In this document: positions 16,651 to 26,412 of the stretch, one piece after another
Position numbering within the stretch: position 1 is the first letter of the stretch
Layout: each line of letters opens with the position of its first letter
Assembly (NCBI RefSeq): GCF_000747525.1
Contig: NZ_CP009278.1
Span: 1,302,001-1,366,000 of the forward strand
DNA length: 64,000 bases
Direction of reading: 5' to 3'
Origin: Sphingobacterium sp. ML3W
GTDB taxonomy: Bacteria; Bacteroidota; Bacteroidia; Sphingobacteriales; Sphingobacteriaceae
Notes under the pieces: generated by a model
What the model saw: only the letters and a program-made list of their open reading frames with translations
Told to the model about the DNA's origin: nothing
Database searches by the model: none
Program-made: the position numbers and the translations under genes

Positions 16651-18234
16651 ATGAGTCAGTTAAAAGATGAGGCACTTGCTTCACATTTGCAGGAATTACA
16701 AATAGAAAATATTTTAGTCAAGGGACACCCTGCAGGACTATTCGTACTGTTTTTTACCGAGATGTGGGAGCGATTCAGCTACTACGGCATGCGTGCTTTA
16801 TTGACGATTTTTTTAATCAGTGAGATTACAAATGGAGGGTGGGGGTGGACCAATGCGGAAGCCATGAAATTGTATGGCCTCTATACCGGATTTGTATTTT
16901 TCACTCCGCTTATTGGAGGAGTGATAGCAGATCGCTTGACGGGGTATAAAAAAGCAATATTAATAGGGGCTTTTATTATGACGATGGGCCATTTAGCGAT
17001 GGCATTAGAAGGATTACATGCCAATTTTTTCTTCCTTGGTTTGATTTTGATGATTTTAGGAAATGGACTGTTCAAACCCAATATTGCATCCATGGTAGGT
17101 AAGTTATATCCTGATTCCAGTAGTAAGAAGGATGCGGGTTATACTATTTTCTATATGGGTATTAACGGTGGAGCATTTTTAGGAATGATGCTTTGTGGTT
17201 ATATCGGAGAGAAGGTAGGCTGGCACTTTGGATTCGGTCTGGCGGGTATATTTATGTTTCTAGGCATGTTGCAATTTTATTTTGCTCAAAAAATATTTGG
17301 CATCATAGGTGATTCACCTCATGTTGGCGAAGAGATGAAGGTAGTAGAGGCGACTAACCCAAATGAATCAAAAACACCTTCACATGTGACGCGAGACCGT
17401 CTCCTAGTCATCGGTATATTTATGTTTGCAAGTATTATCTTCCATTTGGCTTTTGAACAAGCAGGAGGTTCGATGACTATTTTCGCGAAAAATTATACGC
17501 AACGGATGCTGGAGGGGCAGAACGCAATAATCTTTAAATGGGTAGATGCAGCATTGACCATATTTCCCATCCTTGTTGTTTCGACTGTTTTATTTGCTTT
17601 AGCCAAGAAAATATGGTCCAAGTACCCCTTTATTGTTATTTGTTCAGCTTTATCATTTCTGATCATTTGGATTCTTTGCGGGTGGAAATTATTTCGCGAA
17701 TACCATGCTTTAAGTTCTGAAATCACAGTCTCCTGGTTTCCTATGTTGAATTCTTTTTTCATCATCACATTAGCCACTTCTTTTAGTCGCATTTGGGAAA
17801 AGGTATGGAACCCATCGGGCCCAATTAAATTAGCCTTAGGCCTGGCTATTGTCGGTTTAAGCTTTGCTGTCCTATCTTACGGCAGTTTAACTATTCCACA
17901 AGGAGCTAAAACAGCTTCAGTAAGCATGATCTGGCTCGTATTGGCCTATTTCCTACAAACTGTTGGTGAGCTATGCTTATCACCTGTAGGCCTATCTTAT
18001 GTAAGTAAACTATCTCCTAAAAAAGTGATAGGTCTTTTATTCGGACTCTGGTACTGTGGAAATGCAATTGCCAATTTTATAGGAGGTTTTATAGGTTCTT
18101 ACATAGATGATATAACGGCTACACATTCTATGTCTTATTTCTTTGGGATGTTTACGGTTGTTTCTTTTATATTTGCCCTAGTTTTGGTTGCATGTAATAC
18201 TGGTATCAAGAAAATGATGCACGGAATTCATTAA
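16651..18234 (+). CDS. POT-family proton-coupled oligopeptide transporter, copy 1
   Basis: 527 residues, about 12-14 transmembrane segments. The family marks are all present: ExxER in TM1 (FFTEMWERFSYYGMR), the GNGLFKPNIASMVG loop, the PTR2 signature region YTIFYMGINGGAFLG, a FEQAGGSMTIFA segment in TM7 and GELCLSPVGLSYVSKLSP near TM10. It imports di- and tripeptides with protons across the inner membrane. It is the first of four consecutive POT genes and is most like copy 2, including the shared N-terminal extension with LVKGHPAGLFVLFF. Copy 2 starts 59 bp later with no hairpin between, so the two are probably cotranscribed. Confidence 0.95.
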   Translation: MSQLKDEALASHLQELQIENILVKGHPAGLFVLFFTEMWERFSYYGMRALLTIFLISEITNGGWGWTNAEAMKLYGLYTGFVFFTPLIGGVIADRLTGYKKAILIGAFIMTMGHLAMALEGLHANFFFLGLILMILGNGLFKPNIASMVGKLYPDSSSKKDAGYTIFYMGINGGAFLGMMLCGYIGEKVGWHFGFGLAGIFMFLGMLQFYFAQKIFGIIGDSPHVGEEMKVVEATNPNESKTPSHVTRDRLLVIGIFMFASIIFHLAFEQAGGSMTIFAKNYTQRMLEGQNAIIFKWVDAALTIFPILVVSTVLFALAKKIWSKYPFIVICSALSFLIIWILCGWKLFREYHALSSEITVSWFPMLNSFFIITLATSFSRIWEKVWNPSGPIKLALGLAIVGLSFAVLSYGSLTIPQGAKTASVSMIWLVLAYFLQTVGELCLSPVGLSYVSKLSPKKVIGLLFGLWYCGNAIANFIGGFIGSYIDDITATHSMSYFFGMFTVVSFIFALVLVACNTGIKKMMHGIH

Positions 18235-18293
18235 TCCATATCTTTTTATTATTTTGTTAAAATTTTATCTTAGATAACCCTATAAATAAATAT

Positions 18294-19886
18294 ATGTATC
18301 AAGAAAGAGATGAAGCTCTTGTTATCCATTTGAAAAAACAAGGTGTGGACGATAAGATGGTAATTGGACATCCTGCGGGATTATTTGTCCTATTTTTTAC
18401 CGAAATGTGGGAACGGTTTAGTTATTACGGCATGCGTGCCTTATTAACATTGTTCTTAATCAGTTCCCTTGCTGACAACGGATGGGGTTGGAGTAATGAA
18501 GAGGCCATGAAGTTATATGGTCTTTATACTGGATTGGTATACCTGACACCATTGATCGGTGGAATGATTGCCGATAAATTGACAGGATTCAAAAAAGCCA
18601 TTCTCATAGGTGCTTTAATCATGACAATGGGTCATTTATCAATGGCCTTTGAAGGAATAAATCCAAATTTCTTTTATATCGGCCTTGGTTTAATGATTCT
18701 TGGTAATGGAATGTTCAAACCTAATATTTCCTCCATGGTTGGTAATCTTTATCCAGATGCCAGCGTTAAGAAAGATGCAGGCTACACCATATTCTATATG
18801 GGAATCAATGCAGGTTCATTCTTAGGCATGTTATTATGTGGTTACATCGGGGAGAAAGTTGGCTGGCACTTTGGTTTTGGATTAGCAGGTGTATTCATGT
18901 TCTTTGGTATGTTACAGTTTTACTTTGCGCAACGGATTTTTGGCGTTATCGGGGAATCTCCAAAAGCAACCAAAGCTTTCCATGACGAGAAAATAAAAAA
19001 TCATGAGGAAGAAGCAGAAGAGGTGATTCCTGCAAATGTTGTTAGAGATCGTTTGATCGTTATCGCTGTTTTGATGATTGCTAGTATTGTATTCTTTTTA
19101 GCATTTGAACAAGCAGGTGGATCGATGTCTATTTTTGCCAAAGATTATACACAACGTGTACTTTCAGGAAGTGCAGCAACAACTTTTAAATGGATCGATA
19201 CCATTTTGACAATTGCACCTATGGTGATTGTGAGTATTGTTTTATATGCCTTGGCAAAAAAGATCTATAAGCTATATCCTTTAACGATCATCTTTACAGC
19301 AATATCATTTGCTGTGATTTGGTGCTTGGGCCTATGGAAAGTCTTTAGAGAGTTTGGAGCAACGGAAACCGAAGTAGCGGCTTCTTGGTTTCAAATCTTA
19401 AATGCCTTTTTTATTATCTCATTAGCAAACTCCTTCAGTAAATTCTGGGAAAAAGTATGGAACCCATCAGGACCAGTGAAATTTGCCCTTGGACTTGTTA
19501 TGGTTGGTATTGGTTTTGCAGCTTTAGCCTATGGAGCTAGTGAGGTCCCACAGGGAGCTAAGACAGCTACTGTGAGTATGCTTTGGTTAGTTATTGCTTA
19601 CTTCTTTCACTCTACTGGCGAACTTTGTTTATCACCAGTTGGATTGTCTTACGTGAGCAAATTATCACCTAAGAAATTGTTAGGATTATTATTCGGATTT
19701 TGGTTCTGTGCATCAGCAATTGCCAATTTTATTGGAGGTTACTTAGGCTCATATATTGATCGAATTACTGCAGAACACTCTATGTCTTATTTCTTTATGA
19801 TTTTTGCCATTGTTCCAGCAGCAACTGCTTTAATATTACTTATTCTAAATCCTAAATTGAAGAAAATGATGCACGGGATTAATTAA
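18294..19886 (+). CDS. POT-family proton-coupled oligopeptide transporter, copy 2
   Basis: 530 residues. It keeps the ExxER motif (FFTEMWERFSYYGMR), GNGMFKPNISSMVG, YTIFYMGINAGSFLG, FEQAGGSMSIFAKDY and GELCLSPVGLSYVSKLSP. The sequence is close to copy 1 throughout, diverging mainly in the cytoplasmic loop between TM6 and TM7 (charged KNHEEEAEEVIP here). A recent tandem duplication of copy 1 is the simplest explanation. A strong terminator at 19911 ends this two-gene unit. Peptide substrate preference cannot be read from the sequence. Confidence 0.95.
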   Translation: MYQERDEALVIHLKKQGVDDKMVIGHPAGLFVLFFTEMWERFSYYGMRALLTLFLISSLADNGWGWSNEEAMKLYGLYTGLVYLTPLIGGMIADKLTGFKKAILIGALIMTMGHLSMAFEGINPNFFYIGLGLMILGNGMFKPNISSMVGNLYPDASVKKDAGYTIFYMGINAGSFLGMLLCGYIGEKVGWHFGFGLAGVFMFFGMLQFYFAQRIFGVIGESPKATKAFHDEKIKNHEEEAEEVIPANVVRDRLIVIAVLMIASIVFFLAFEQAGGSMSIFAKDYTQRVLSGSAATTFKWIDTILTIAPMVIVSIVLYALAKKIYKLYPLTIIFTAISFAVIWCLGLWKVFREFGATETEVAASWFQILNAFFIISLANSFSKFWEKVWNPSGPVKFALGLVMVGIGFAALAYGASEVPQGAKTATVSMLWLVIAYFFHSTGELCLSPVGLSYVSKLSPKKLLGLLFGFWFCASAIANFIGGYLGSYIDRITAEHSMSYFFMIFAIVPAATALILLILNPKLKKMMHGIN

Positions 19887-19910
19887 CTTGCGTTGCATTT
19901 ATATCGTATT

Positions 19911-19942
19911 AAAAAGGCGTTCCATCTGGAACGCCTTTTTTT
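19911..19942 (+). terminator. Terminator after POT copies 1-2
   Basis: AAAAAGGCGTTCC and its complement with a short loop, followed by a run of seven T residues. Confidence 0.92.
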
Positions 19943-20069
19943 GATTCAAAAATGTGGTCTTATAATAGATATAATACAATTATTCCCTAAAAAATGCGAT
20001 TGTTTTTTGTTTCTTTGTAGACTATTAATTCAATATTTTTAATACATATAATTAGATTAAAATATAAAT

Positions 20070-21836
20070 ATGAGTCAAGCATCTAAGGCTTCATTTTCAG
20101 GAGGGACGAATACGGATTTTTATAAATCAAATGTTTTAGGACAGCGGTCGGGGTTATTTGTATTATTTTTCACCGAAATGTGGGAACGTTTTTCGTTCTA
20201 TGGTATGCGGGTACTATTGATCCAATTTCTAACAGCTGCGGTCATAAAAGGAGGATGGGCATGGAGTGCAGAACAGGCAGGTGCATTATATGGTACTTAC
20301 GCGATGATGCTTTATTTGACGCCGATATTAGGTGGAATTATTGCTGATAAATATATTGGATCTCGAAAAGCAGTCATTATCGGGTCGATTATCATGACAA
20401 TAGGACACGCTGCGATGGCATTTGATACCCAGGTTATGTTCTTTATAGGCTTAGCTTGTCTTGTTATCGGAACAGGTTTCTTCAAACCGAATATGCCTTC
20501 TATTTTAGGAGAAATGTACAAAGACTTACCAGAAAAGAAAGACGGTGCTTACACGATTTTTTATATGGGAGTCAATGCTGGTGCATTCTTTGGTATGATG
20601 CTTTGTGGTTATATCGCAGAAACGCAAGGCTGGCATTGGGGTTTTGGACTAGCAGGTATTTTTATGCTTTTAGGCACATTACAGTTTGTATTTGCTAAGC
20701 CTCTGATGGGTAATTTAGGAGTCCTAGATACCTCAAAAGAATTGAGCAACGAAGAGCAGTTACTAGCAGATTCTGACAAGAGAAACCCTTTTACTTCCCT
20801 TGATTATATTTTAATTTCCATCGTTTCAATTATCGGTTTTCTATATGCTTTCAATGATCCATTATCTAAAAATGGAATTATAGATATGTTCAGTGCATTG
20901 GATCTGCCATTTTTAAGAGGGCAGTACCTCATGATCATTGTGGCGTTAATTCTTTTCATCTATCTGATTGCTTCCCGTATCGGACGCTATGATAAAATAG
21001 TGAGAGATCGAATGATTGCTGTGGTCTTCTTAGCGTTCTTTTTGATATTTTTCTTTATGAGTTTTGAACAAGGTGCTACATCTTTAGTCATTGTTGCTCG
21101 CGACTATATTGATCGGAGTTTAACAGGAACCGCTTTAGCGACATTCAATATTATCAATGCTTTGTTGACAATCGTACCTTTAGCATTGATCTCATGGGTT
21201 TTGCTCAAGTTAGCCAAAGCAACATGGAACAAGATTGCTTTATCAAATATCATTTTGATTCTTTGTTTTGTGTTAATATGGGGTGCAGCTATCTGGATGT
21301 TGAAAAACGAATTCTCTAAAGAAGCATCAGAAATAACAGTTTCTTGGTTCTCTACCTTAAATTCATTCTTTATCATTGCGCTGGCTTCTACTGTTTCTAA
21401 GTTGTGGGAATCTAAATACAACCCATCTGCTGCGATGAAGTACGGTTATGGTTTAATTTTAGTTGCCATAGGATTCTTGGTAATCGGTTTAGGTTCTTGG
21501 GGAATAGGAGAGGGAGTTAAGATTTCCATGATTTTTTTAATACTAACTTATTTATTCCATACATTGGGCGAGCTGTTCATTTCGCCTGTAGGTCTTTCCT
21601 ATGTGTCGAAATTGGTTCCAGCACGTATGTTAGCCTTTATGTTTGGAATTTGGTATTTAGCGATTGCCATCGCACAGAAAGTGGCCGCCGTATTAGGGGG
21701 GCAAGTAGAGACGATCCAACAGGAATATTCGTTGAGCCATTTCTTCTTTTTGTTCACAGCAATTCCAGCTGCCGCAGGTCTATTAGTAATGGTATTCAAT
21801 CCCATTATTAAAAAATTAATGCACGGCGTTAAATAA
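20070..21836 (+). CDS. POT-family proton-coupled oligopeptide transporter, copy 3
   Basis: 588 residues, the longest of the four. It has ExxER (FFTEMWERFSFYGMR), GTGFFKPNMPSILGEMY, YTIFYMGVNAGAFFG and GELFISPVGLSYVSKLVP. About 60 extra residues lie between the first six helices and the FEQGATSLVIVARDY segment. They contain two further hydrophobic stretches (YILISIVSIIGFLYAF and YLMIIVALILFIYLIA), as in 14-helix bacterial POTs. It is clearly more distant from copies 1 and 2 than they are from each other. It is framed by its own terminators. Confidence 0.94.
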   Translation: MSQASKASFSGGTNTDFYKSNVLGQRSGLFVLFFTEMWERFSFYGMRVLLIQFLTAAVIKGGWAWSAEQAGALYGTYAMMLYLTPILGGIIADKYIGSRKAVIIGSIIMTIGHAAMAFDTQVMFFIGLACLVIGTGFFKPNMPSILGEMYKDLPEKKDGAYTIFYMGVNAGAFFGMMLCGYIAETQGWHWGFGLAGIFMLLGTLQFVFAKPLMGNLGVLDTSKELSNEEQLLADSDKRNPFTSLDYILISIVSIIGFLYAFNDPLSKNGIIDMFSALDLPFLRGQYLMIIVALILFIYLIASRIGRYDKIVRDRMIAVVFLAFFLIFFFMSFEQGATSLVIVARDYIDRSLTGTALATFNIINALLTIVPLALISWVLLKLAKATWNKIALSNIILILCFVLIWGAAIWMLKNEFSKEASEITVSWFSTLNSFFIIALASTVSKLWESKYNPSAAMKYGYGLILVAIGFLVIGLGSWGIGEGVKISMIFLILTYLFHTLGELFISPVGLSYVSKLVPARMLAFMFGIWYLAIAIAQKVAAVLGGQVETIQQEYSLSHFFFLFTAIPAAAGLLVMVFNPIIKKLMHGVK

Positions 21837-21847
21837 TAAAATGTGTT

Positions 21848-21875
21848 AGAGCTTCCTGTTAAGGAAGCTCTTTTT
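21848..21875 (+). terminator. Terminator after POT copy 3
   Basis: AGAGCTTCCT with its complement around GTTA, followed by TTTTT; it lies 13 bp before the next start codon. Confidence 0.88.
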
Positions 21876-21888
21876 AATAATAATAGAA

Positions 21889-23421
21889 ATGTCAAAACAA
21901 GGACAACAAACTTTAGAACAGGTTCAACATTTTGAAGGTAAATATCCGAAACAGATTTGGAGTTTATTTTTCTCGGAAATGTGGGAACGATTTTGCTTTT
22001 ATGGCATGAGAGGTATGCTGGTTTTCTTTATGATTACCCAGCTTAATTTCGCAGAAAAAGAGGCAAACTTGCAGTATGGCGCGACACAAGCGTTTGTATA
22101 TGCTTTTACTTTTATCGGCGGTCTATTTGCGGATAAAATATTGGGATTTAGAAAGTCGCTCTTCTGGGGAGGTAGCTTGATGATAATAGGAAGTGCTTTG
22201 TTAGCAACAGATCCACATCAGTTTTTCTTCTTTGGACTCGCATTTATTATTATTGGTACTGGGTTTTTCAAACCTAATATTTCAACGATGGTAGGGGAGT
22301 TGTACCGTTCGGATGACAACCGTCGTGACGCAGGTTTCTCTTTATTCTATGCCGGAATAAACTTGGGAGCATTCCTTGGTGGTTATATCTGTGTGGCGAT
22401 TGGAAAAGGGTATATGTTGACCTCCATCATTGATGAAGCACATCGCTGGAACGTAGCTTTTGGTTTAGCTGCTGTCGGTATGTTTGTCAGTTTAATCAAT
22501 TTTCAATTTACGAAACGTCATCTAGGACCTATTGGTTTACAACCTGGACATCCAGATGCAATCATAAAAGCCAAAAAATTACCTAAATGGGCTGAGTATG
22601 TCGTTTATATCAGTACTTTGCTCATGATTCCTCTTGTTCAGGTGATGGTTTCTAAAACGGAATATACAGATTATTTTATGTACCTAATAGGTCCATTAAC
22701 ATTGATCTATCTGTTTTATGAAATGACAAAGCTCTCTAAAGTCGAAAGAAATAAATTGATTGCGGCGTTAGTCTTCATCTTATTTTCCATTATCTTTTGG
22801 GGTATTTACGAACAAAGTGGAGGTTCTTTGAGCATTTTTGCTGCTAAGAATCTGAATGATTCCATGATGGGAGGATTGGTTCATTTGGATCCAAATGGAG
22901 TCAATAATTCTGGAGGAGCGTTCTTTATCATTATTTTAGCACCAATTTTTGGATTATTATGGATTTGGTTATCAAAAAGAAAGATGGAACCAAATACGAT
23001 CATTAAATTTGGATTAGGTTTTATTTTTCTTGGATTAGGCTATTATGTGTTATTTGGCACCAAGTTTTTCGCACAGGATGGCATTGCTTCTTTGGACATC
23101 TTTACTTTAGCTCTTCTTGTTATCACTGTCGGCGAATTATGCTTGTCGCCTATCGGTTTATCCATAATGACTAAGTTGTCTCCAGGGAGGCTTCAAGGCA
23201 TCATGATGGGGATGTGGTTTTTAGCAAGTGCATATGGACAATATGTTGCGGGCTTAATTGGTGCACATATGGCAGAAGCCAGAGAGGGAGATTCCTTGGC
23301 AGATAAATTGGTAACCTATACCGATAGTTATAAGCAGCTCGGACTTTACTCCTTGATTGCAGGTATTGTATTAATCGCACTTTCCCCATTCGTGAAGAAA
23401 TTAATGGGAGGAGTGAAATAA
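21889..23421 (+). CDS. POT-family proton-coupled oligopeptide transporter, copy 4
   Basis: 510 residues, the most divergent of the array. The motifs are ExxER (FFSEMWERFCFYGMR), GTGFFKPNISTMVGELY, FSLFYAGINLGAFLG, IYEQSGGSLSIFA (Tyr-Glu-Gln replacing Phe-Glu-Gln) and GELCLSPIGLSIMTKLSP. The N-terminus lacks the HPAGLF motif and instead reads KYPKQIWSLFFSE, resembling DtpA/DtpB-like branches. It starts 13 bp after the terminator of copy 3. It is an inner-membrane H+-peptide symporter; selectivity is not inferable. Confidence 0.94.
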   Translation: MSKQGQQTLEQVQHFEGKYPKQIWSLFFSEMWERFCFYGMRGMLVFFMITQLNFAEKEANLQYGATQAFVYAFTFIGGLFADKILGFRKSLFWGGSLMIIGSALLATDPHQFFFFGLAFIIIGTGFFKPNISTMVGELYRSDDNRRDAGFSLFYAGINLGAFLGGYICVAIGKGYMLTSIIDEAHRWNVAFGLAAVGMFVSLINFQFTKRHLGPIGLQPGHPDAIIKAKKLPKWAEYVVYISTLLMIPLVQVMVSKTEYTDYFMYLIGPLTLIYLFYEMTKLSKVERNKLIAALVFILFSIIFWGIYEQSGGSLSIFAAKNLNDSMMGGLVHLDPNGVNNSGGAFFIIILAPIFGLLWIWLSKRKMEPNTIIKFGLGFIFLGLGYYVLFGTKFFAQDGIASLDIFTLALLVITVGELCLSPIGLSIMTKLSPGRLQGIMMGMWFLASAYGQYVAGLIGAHMAEAREGDSLADKLVTYTDSYKQLGLYSLIAGIVLIALSPFVKKLMGGVK

Positions 23422-23448
23422 TCAGATCATGACAGATTATTAAACATA

Positions 23449-23487
23449 AAAAAAAGCTCGATAATTAAATATCGAGCTTTTTTTTAT
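23449..23487. terminator. Bidirectional terminator between POT copy 4 and the desaturase
   Basis: AAAAAGCTCGAT and its complement (loop about 8 nt), with A and T runs on the two flanks, serve both convergent genes. The stem touches the desaturase stop codon. Confidence 0.92.
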
Positions 23488-24485
23488 TTCTGATCGTAGA
23501 TCCATTTAAATTTATATTCTTTTTCAGGTATTTTTATGCGATCTGCCAACCGTAATAAACGGTCCGGAAGTTTCATTAAATAATCCCTTGCTTTTTCACC
23601 TTGTTCGTTTAAACCAGTTACCTGGTCTATTTTCCAATCCGTATTCAATTCTTTTAAAATATCAACATAATCGAGGGCAGTATAAATACCAAGACGTTGC
23701 GCTGCATCAGAGAAGTGTGCAAATGCTTCACCTTGTGGCTCACCCGATTCTCTTAAGAACTGCGCAGGCATCACAATTTTCTTACGCATCATATCCTCAA
23801 AAGCAATCATAACTTCACTTGGGTCTACCGTAAAAGCTTTCGATATAAAAGACATATAGGCTTTTGCATGACGCGCTTCATCTGCAGCAATCACACCACA
23901 CATCTTCGCCAGTAATTTATCGCCATTCTTTTTAGAAAGTCCAGCGACACGACGATGAGAAACATTGGTCGCAATCTCTTGAAAGGAAGTATAGATAAAG
24001 TTACGATACGGATCGGCACCAGTACCGATATCAAAACCATCCTTAATTAAATATTGAGTAGATATTTCAAATTGACGCATGTCAATTCTTCCAGATAAAT
24101 ATAGATACTTATTCAAAAGATCACCGTGACGGTTTTCTTCAGCAGTCCAAGCACGTACCCATCTCATCCAGCCACCTTGCTCGTTTTTCTCTACATCGTC
24201 AACCATCGTTAACCAAGATTCATATGTAGGTAAAGCTTCCTCTGTAATGGTATCTCCAACTAGAACAGCAACTAAATCGTATGGAAGTTCTCTTGCACTC
24301 TCTTGTAAATCTCTAATTTCGTCAAAAAATGTATCCCTAGAAGCATCAGGTAGAAAATCTGCAGGTTGCCACATTTCATCTACAGGCTTTAAGTACTCGC
24401 TCATCTCATTTAGCATGAACGGTTCCAAATAGCTCATAACTTCTCTTCGTGAGCCTTCGGGTAAATTTAGAGGTAATTCTTGCAT
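23484..24485 (-). CDS. Acyl-ACP desaturase (soluble di-iron, plant-type)
   Basis: 333 residues from the ATG at 24485. The frame is open 64 codons further upstream, but that part overlaps the sufS promoter and looks non-coding. The two di-iron ligand motifs are EENRHG (about residue 140) and DEARH (about residue 225), as in stearoyl-ACP desaturase. Other family blocks are LPYDLVAVLVGD and TWFxxDD-like LTMVDDVEKNEQGG. It introduces a double bond into ACP-bound fatty acids in the cytosol, oxygen- and ferredoxin-dependent. It faces sufS across a 183-bp divergent region; the pairing with Fe-S genes may be chance. Confidence 0.9.
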   Translation of the reverse strand: MQELPLNLPEGSRREVMSYLEPFMLNEMSEYLKPVDEMWQPADFLPDASRDTFFDEIRDLQESARELPYDLVAVLVGDTITEEALPTYESWLTMVDDVEKNEQGGWMRWVRAWTAEENRHGDLLNKYLYLSGRIDMRQFEISTQYLIKDGFDIGTGADPYRNFIYTSFQEIATNVSHRRVAGLSKKNGDKLLAKMCGVIAADEARHAKAYMSFISKAFTVDPSEVMIAFEDMMRKKIVMPAQFLRESGEPQGEAFAHFSDAAQRLGIYTALDYVDILKELNTDWKIDQVTGLNEQGEKARDYLMKLPDRLLRLADRIKIPEKEYKFKWIYDQK

Positions 24486-24652
24486 ATCAATACAAAGATA
24501 ATTAAATCGGTTCAATATAAATTGTATTAAAAGAAAGATTATACGTTTATATGATAAAAAGCAAGAATCCACCTTTCTTAAAAAATGCTGTAGAAATCTC
24601 AATCTATATTTAAAAAGTAGATAATGAAGACATTTTTTCGCTAAATTACTGT

Positions 24653-24660
24653 TAACTTTG
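24653..24660 (+). promoter_or_regulatory. -7 element of sufS, implying a near-leaderless mRNA
   Basis: TAACTTTG matches TAnnTTTG exactly and ends only 8 bp before the sufS ATG, so the transcript would have about 4-5 leader bases. Confidence 0.6.
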
Positions 24661-24668
24661 TTTATATC

Positions 24669-25907
24669 ATGGAGCAAAAAAAATTGAAAGATTTCGATGT
24701 AAATAAGATTAGGGCTGATTTTCCAATCTTGAAAAGAGAGGTCAATGGAAAGCCTTTAGTTTATTTGGATAATGGAGCGACTACTCAAAAACCGCAGTCT
24801 GTTATTGATGCGATTACGCATTATTATTCCCAGATGAATAGTAATGTCCATAGAGGAGTTCATTATTTAAGCCAAATTTCTACCGATGCATTTGAAGTGA
24901 CAAGACGTAGTATTCAAGCTTTCATCAATGCAAAGCATGAACACGAAATCATCATTACTACCGGTACTACCCATAGTATAAATATTATTGCCACCTGTTT
25001 TGGCAAGGTGAATATTTCTGCTGGCGATGAGATTATTATTTCCGCTATGGAACACCATTCTAATATCGTCCCATGGCAGATGATCTGCGAAGAAAAGGGA
25101 GCTATTTTGAAAGTGATCCCCATGAATGAAAAAGGAGAACTAGATTTAGATGCCTATAAAGCACTTTTTTCGGATAGAACTAAAATTGCTTCTTTCACTT
25201 ACGTTTCCAATTCGTTAGGAACCATCAATCCTGTAAAGGAGATGATTGCTATAGCACATGAGCATCAAGTCCCTGTTTTATTGGATGCAGCTCAAGCTAT
25301 CCAACATATTAAATTGGACGTTCAAGATTTGGATGTCGATTTTCTTGTGTTCTCAGGACATAAAATGTATGGACCTACAGGTATTGGAGTCTTATATGGA
25401 AAAGAAGCAGCTTTAAATGCAATTCCACCTTACCAAGGTGGAGGAGATATGATTAAAGAAGTGACCTTTGAAAAGACTACTTACAATGAATTGCCTTTTA
25501 AATTTGAAGCTGGTACACCCAATATCGAAGCCGGAATTTGTTTGAATGCTGCAATTGAATATATCAATGCGATCGGCATTGAGCAAATTGCTGCCTATGA
25601 AGAAGCGTTATTATCTTACGGACAAGAGCAGTTAGCAACGGTACCAGGTATACGTTTTATTGGTACTGCAGCACAGAAAAGTTCAGTCATTTCATTTTTG
25701 ATTGACGGTACACATCCTTATGATGTAGGCGTTATCCTCGATAAATTAGGTATTGCTGTTAGAACCGGACATCATTGTGCACAGCCTGTGATGGATCAAT
25801 TTGGAATCCCAGGCACCATACGCGCTTCTTTTGCATTGTATAATACGAAAGAAGAAGTAGATATCTTAGTCGCTGGCTTGAAAAGGGCAGCAAGTATGTT
25901 GGTTTAA
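24669..25907 (+). CDS. sufS: Cysteine desulfurase SufS (class V aminotransferase fold)
   Basis: 412 residues. The PLP-binding Lys232 lies in FSGHKMYGPTG; the persulfide-forming Cys370 in RTGHHCAQP, a group II/SufS motif. TTGTTHSIN, AMEHHSNIVPWQ and LLDAAQA are further family blocks. It mobilises sulfur from L-cysteine for Fe-S cluster assembly in the cytosol. It is followed after 15 bp by sufE, its activating partner; sufBCD are not in the window. Its -7 element lies directly against the start codon. Confidence 0.96.
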   Translation: MEQKKLKDFDVNKIRADFPILKREVNGKPLVYLDNGATTQKPQSVIDAITHYYSQMNSNVHRGVHYLSQISTDAFEVTRRSIQAFINAKHEHEIIITTGTTHSINIIATCFGKVNISAGDEIIISAMEHHSNIVPWQMICEEKGAILKVIPMNEKGELDLDAYKALFSDRTKIASFTYVSNSLGTINPVKEMIAIAHEHQVPVLLDAAQAIQHIKLDVQDLDVDFLVFSGHKMYGPTGIGVLYGKEAALNAIPPYQGGGDMIKEVTFEKTTYNELPFKFEAGTPNIEAGICLNAAIEYINAIGIEQIAAYEEALLSYGQEQLATVPGIRFIGTAAQKSSVISFLIDGTHPYDVGVILDKLGIAVRTGHHCAQPVMDQFGIPGTIRASFALYNTKEEVDILVAGLKRAASMLV

Positions 25908-25922
25908 AAATTATAGATAGTA

Positions 25923-26342
25923 ATGACTATTAGCGAAATACAAAATGAATTAATTGATGATTTTTCTTTTTTTACAGATTGGATGGAAAAATATGAATAC
26001 ATCATCCAGTTAGGAAAAGAAGTTCCATTAATAAGTGAAGAACATAAAAAAGATGATTTTATCATCAAAGGCTGTCAGTCAAAAGTATGGTTGTTTCCAG
26101 AAGTAAAGGATGGAAAGGTTTACTTCACAGCAGATAGTGATGCTATTATTACAAAAGGATTGGTCAGTTTGATGGTGAAAGTACTTTCAGGACATACTGC
26201 AAAGGAAATTGTGGATGCTGACTTATATTTTATAGATCAGATAGGCCTTAAGGAACATCTTTCCCCAACGCGCGCAAATGGATTATTATCCATGGTGAAG
26301 CAAATGAAATTATACGCTTTAGCGCTACAAGCTAGAGGTTAA
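25923..26342 (+). CDS. sufE: SufE cysteine desulfuration protein
   Basis: 139 residues, the normal SufE length. The sulfur-accepting Cys51 lies in KGCQSKVW, and the remaining sequence (DADLYFIDQIGLKEHLSPTRANGL) is typical. SufE takes persulfide from SufS and hands it to the SufBCD scaffold. It is separated by 15 bp from sufS and followed by a strong terminator, so the operon consists of these two genes. Confidence 0.97.
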   Translation: MTISEIQNELIDDFSFFTDWMEKYEYIIQLGKEVPLISEEHKKDDFIIKGCQSKVWLFPEVKDGKVYFTADSDAIITKGLVSLMVKVLSGHTAKEIVDADLYFIDQIGLKEHLSPTRANGLLSMVKQMKLYALALQARG

Positions 26343-26350
26343 GTTAGTTA

Positions 26351-26399
26351 TAAAATAAAAGGCCCATCTGAATTAGTCAGATGGGCCTTTTATTTTATA
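26351..26399. terminator. Bidirectional terminator between sufE and odhB
   Basis: An uninterrupted 21-bp palindrome-like stem (GGCCCATCTGA core with A/T flanks) and 5-nt loop; T-rich on both sides, shared by convergent operons. Confidence 0.93.
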
Positions 26400-26412
26400 A
26401 TGCTATTTATTA

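Noticed and set aside
24486..24677. Extended N-terminus of the acyl-ACP desaturase
   Set aside because: The extra 64 residues are rich in rare hydrophobic/basic mix, lie over the sufS promoter, and the family starts at MQELPLNL.
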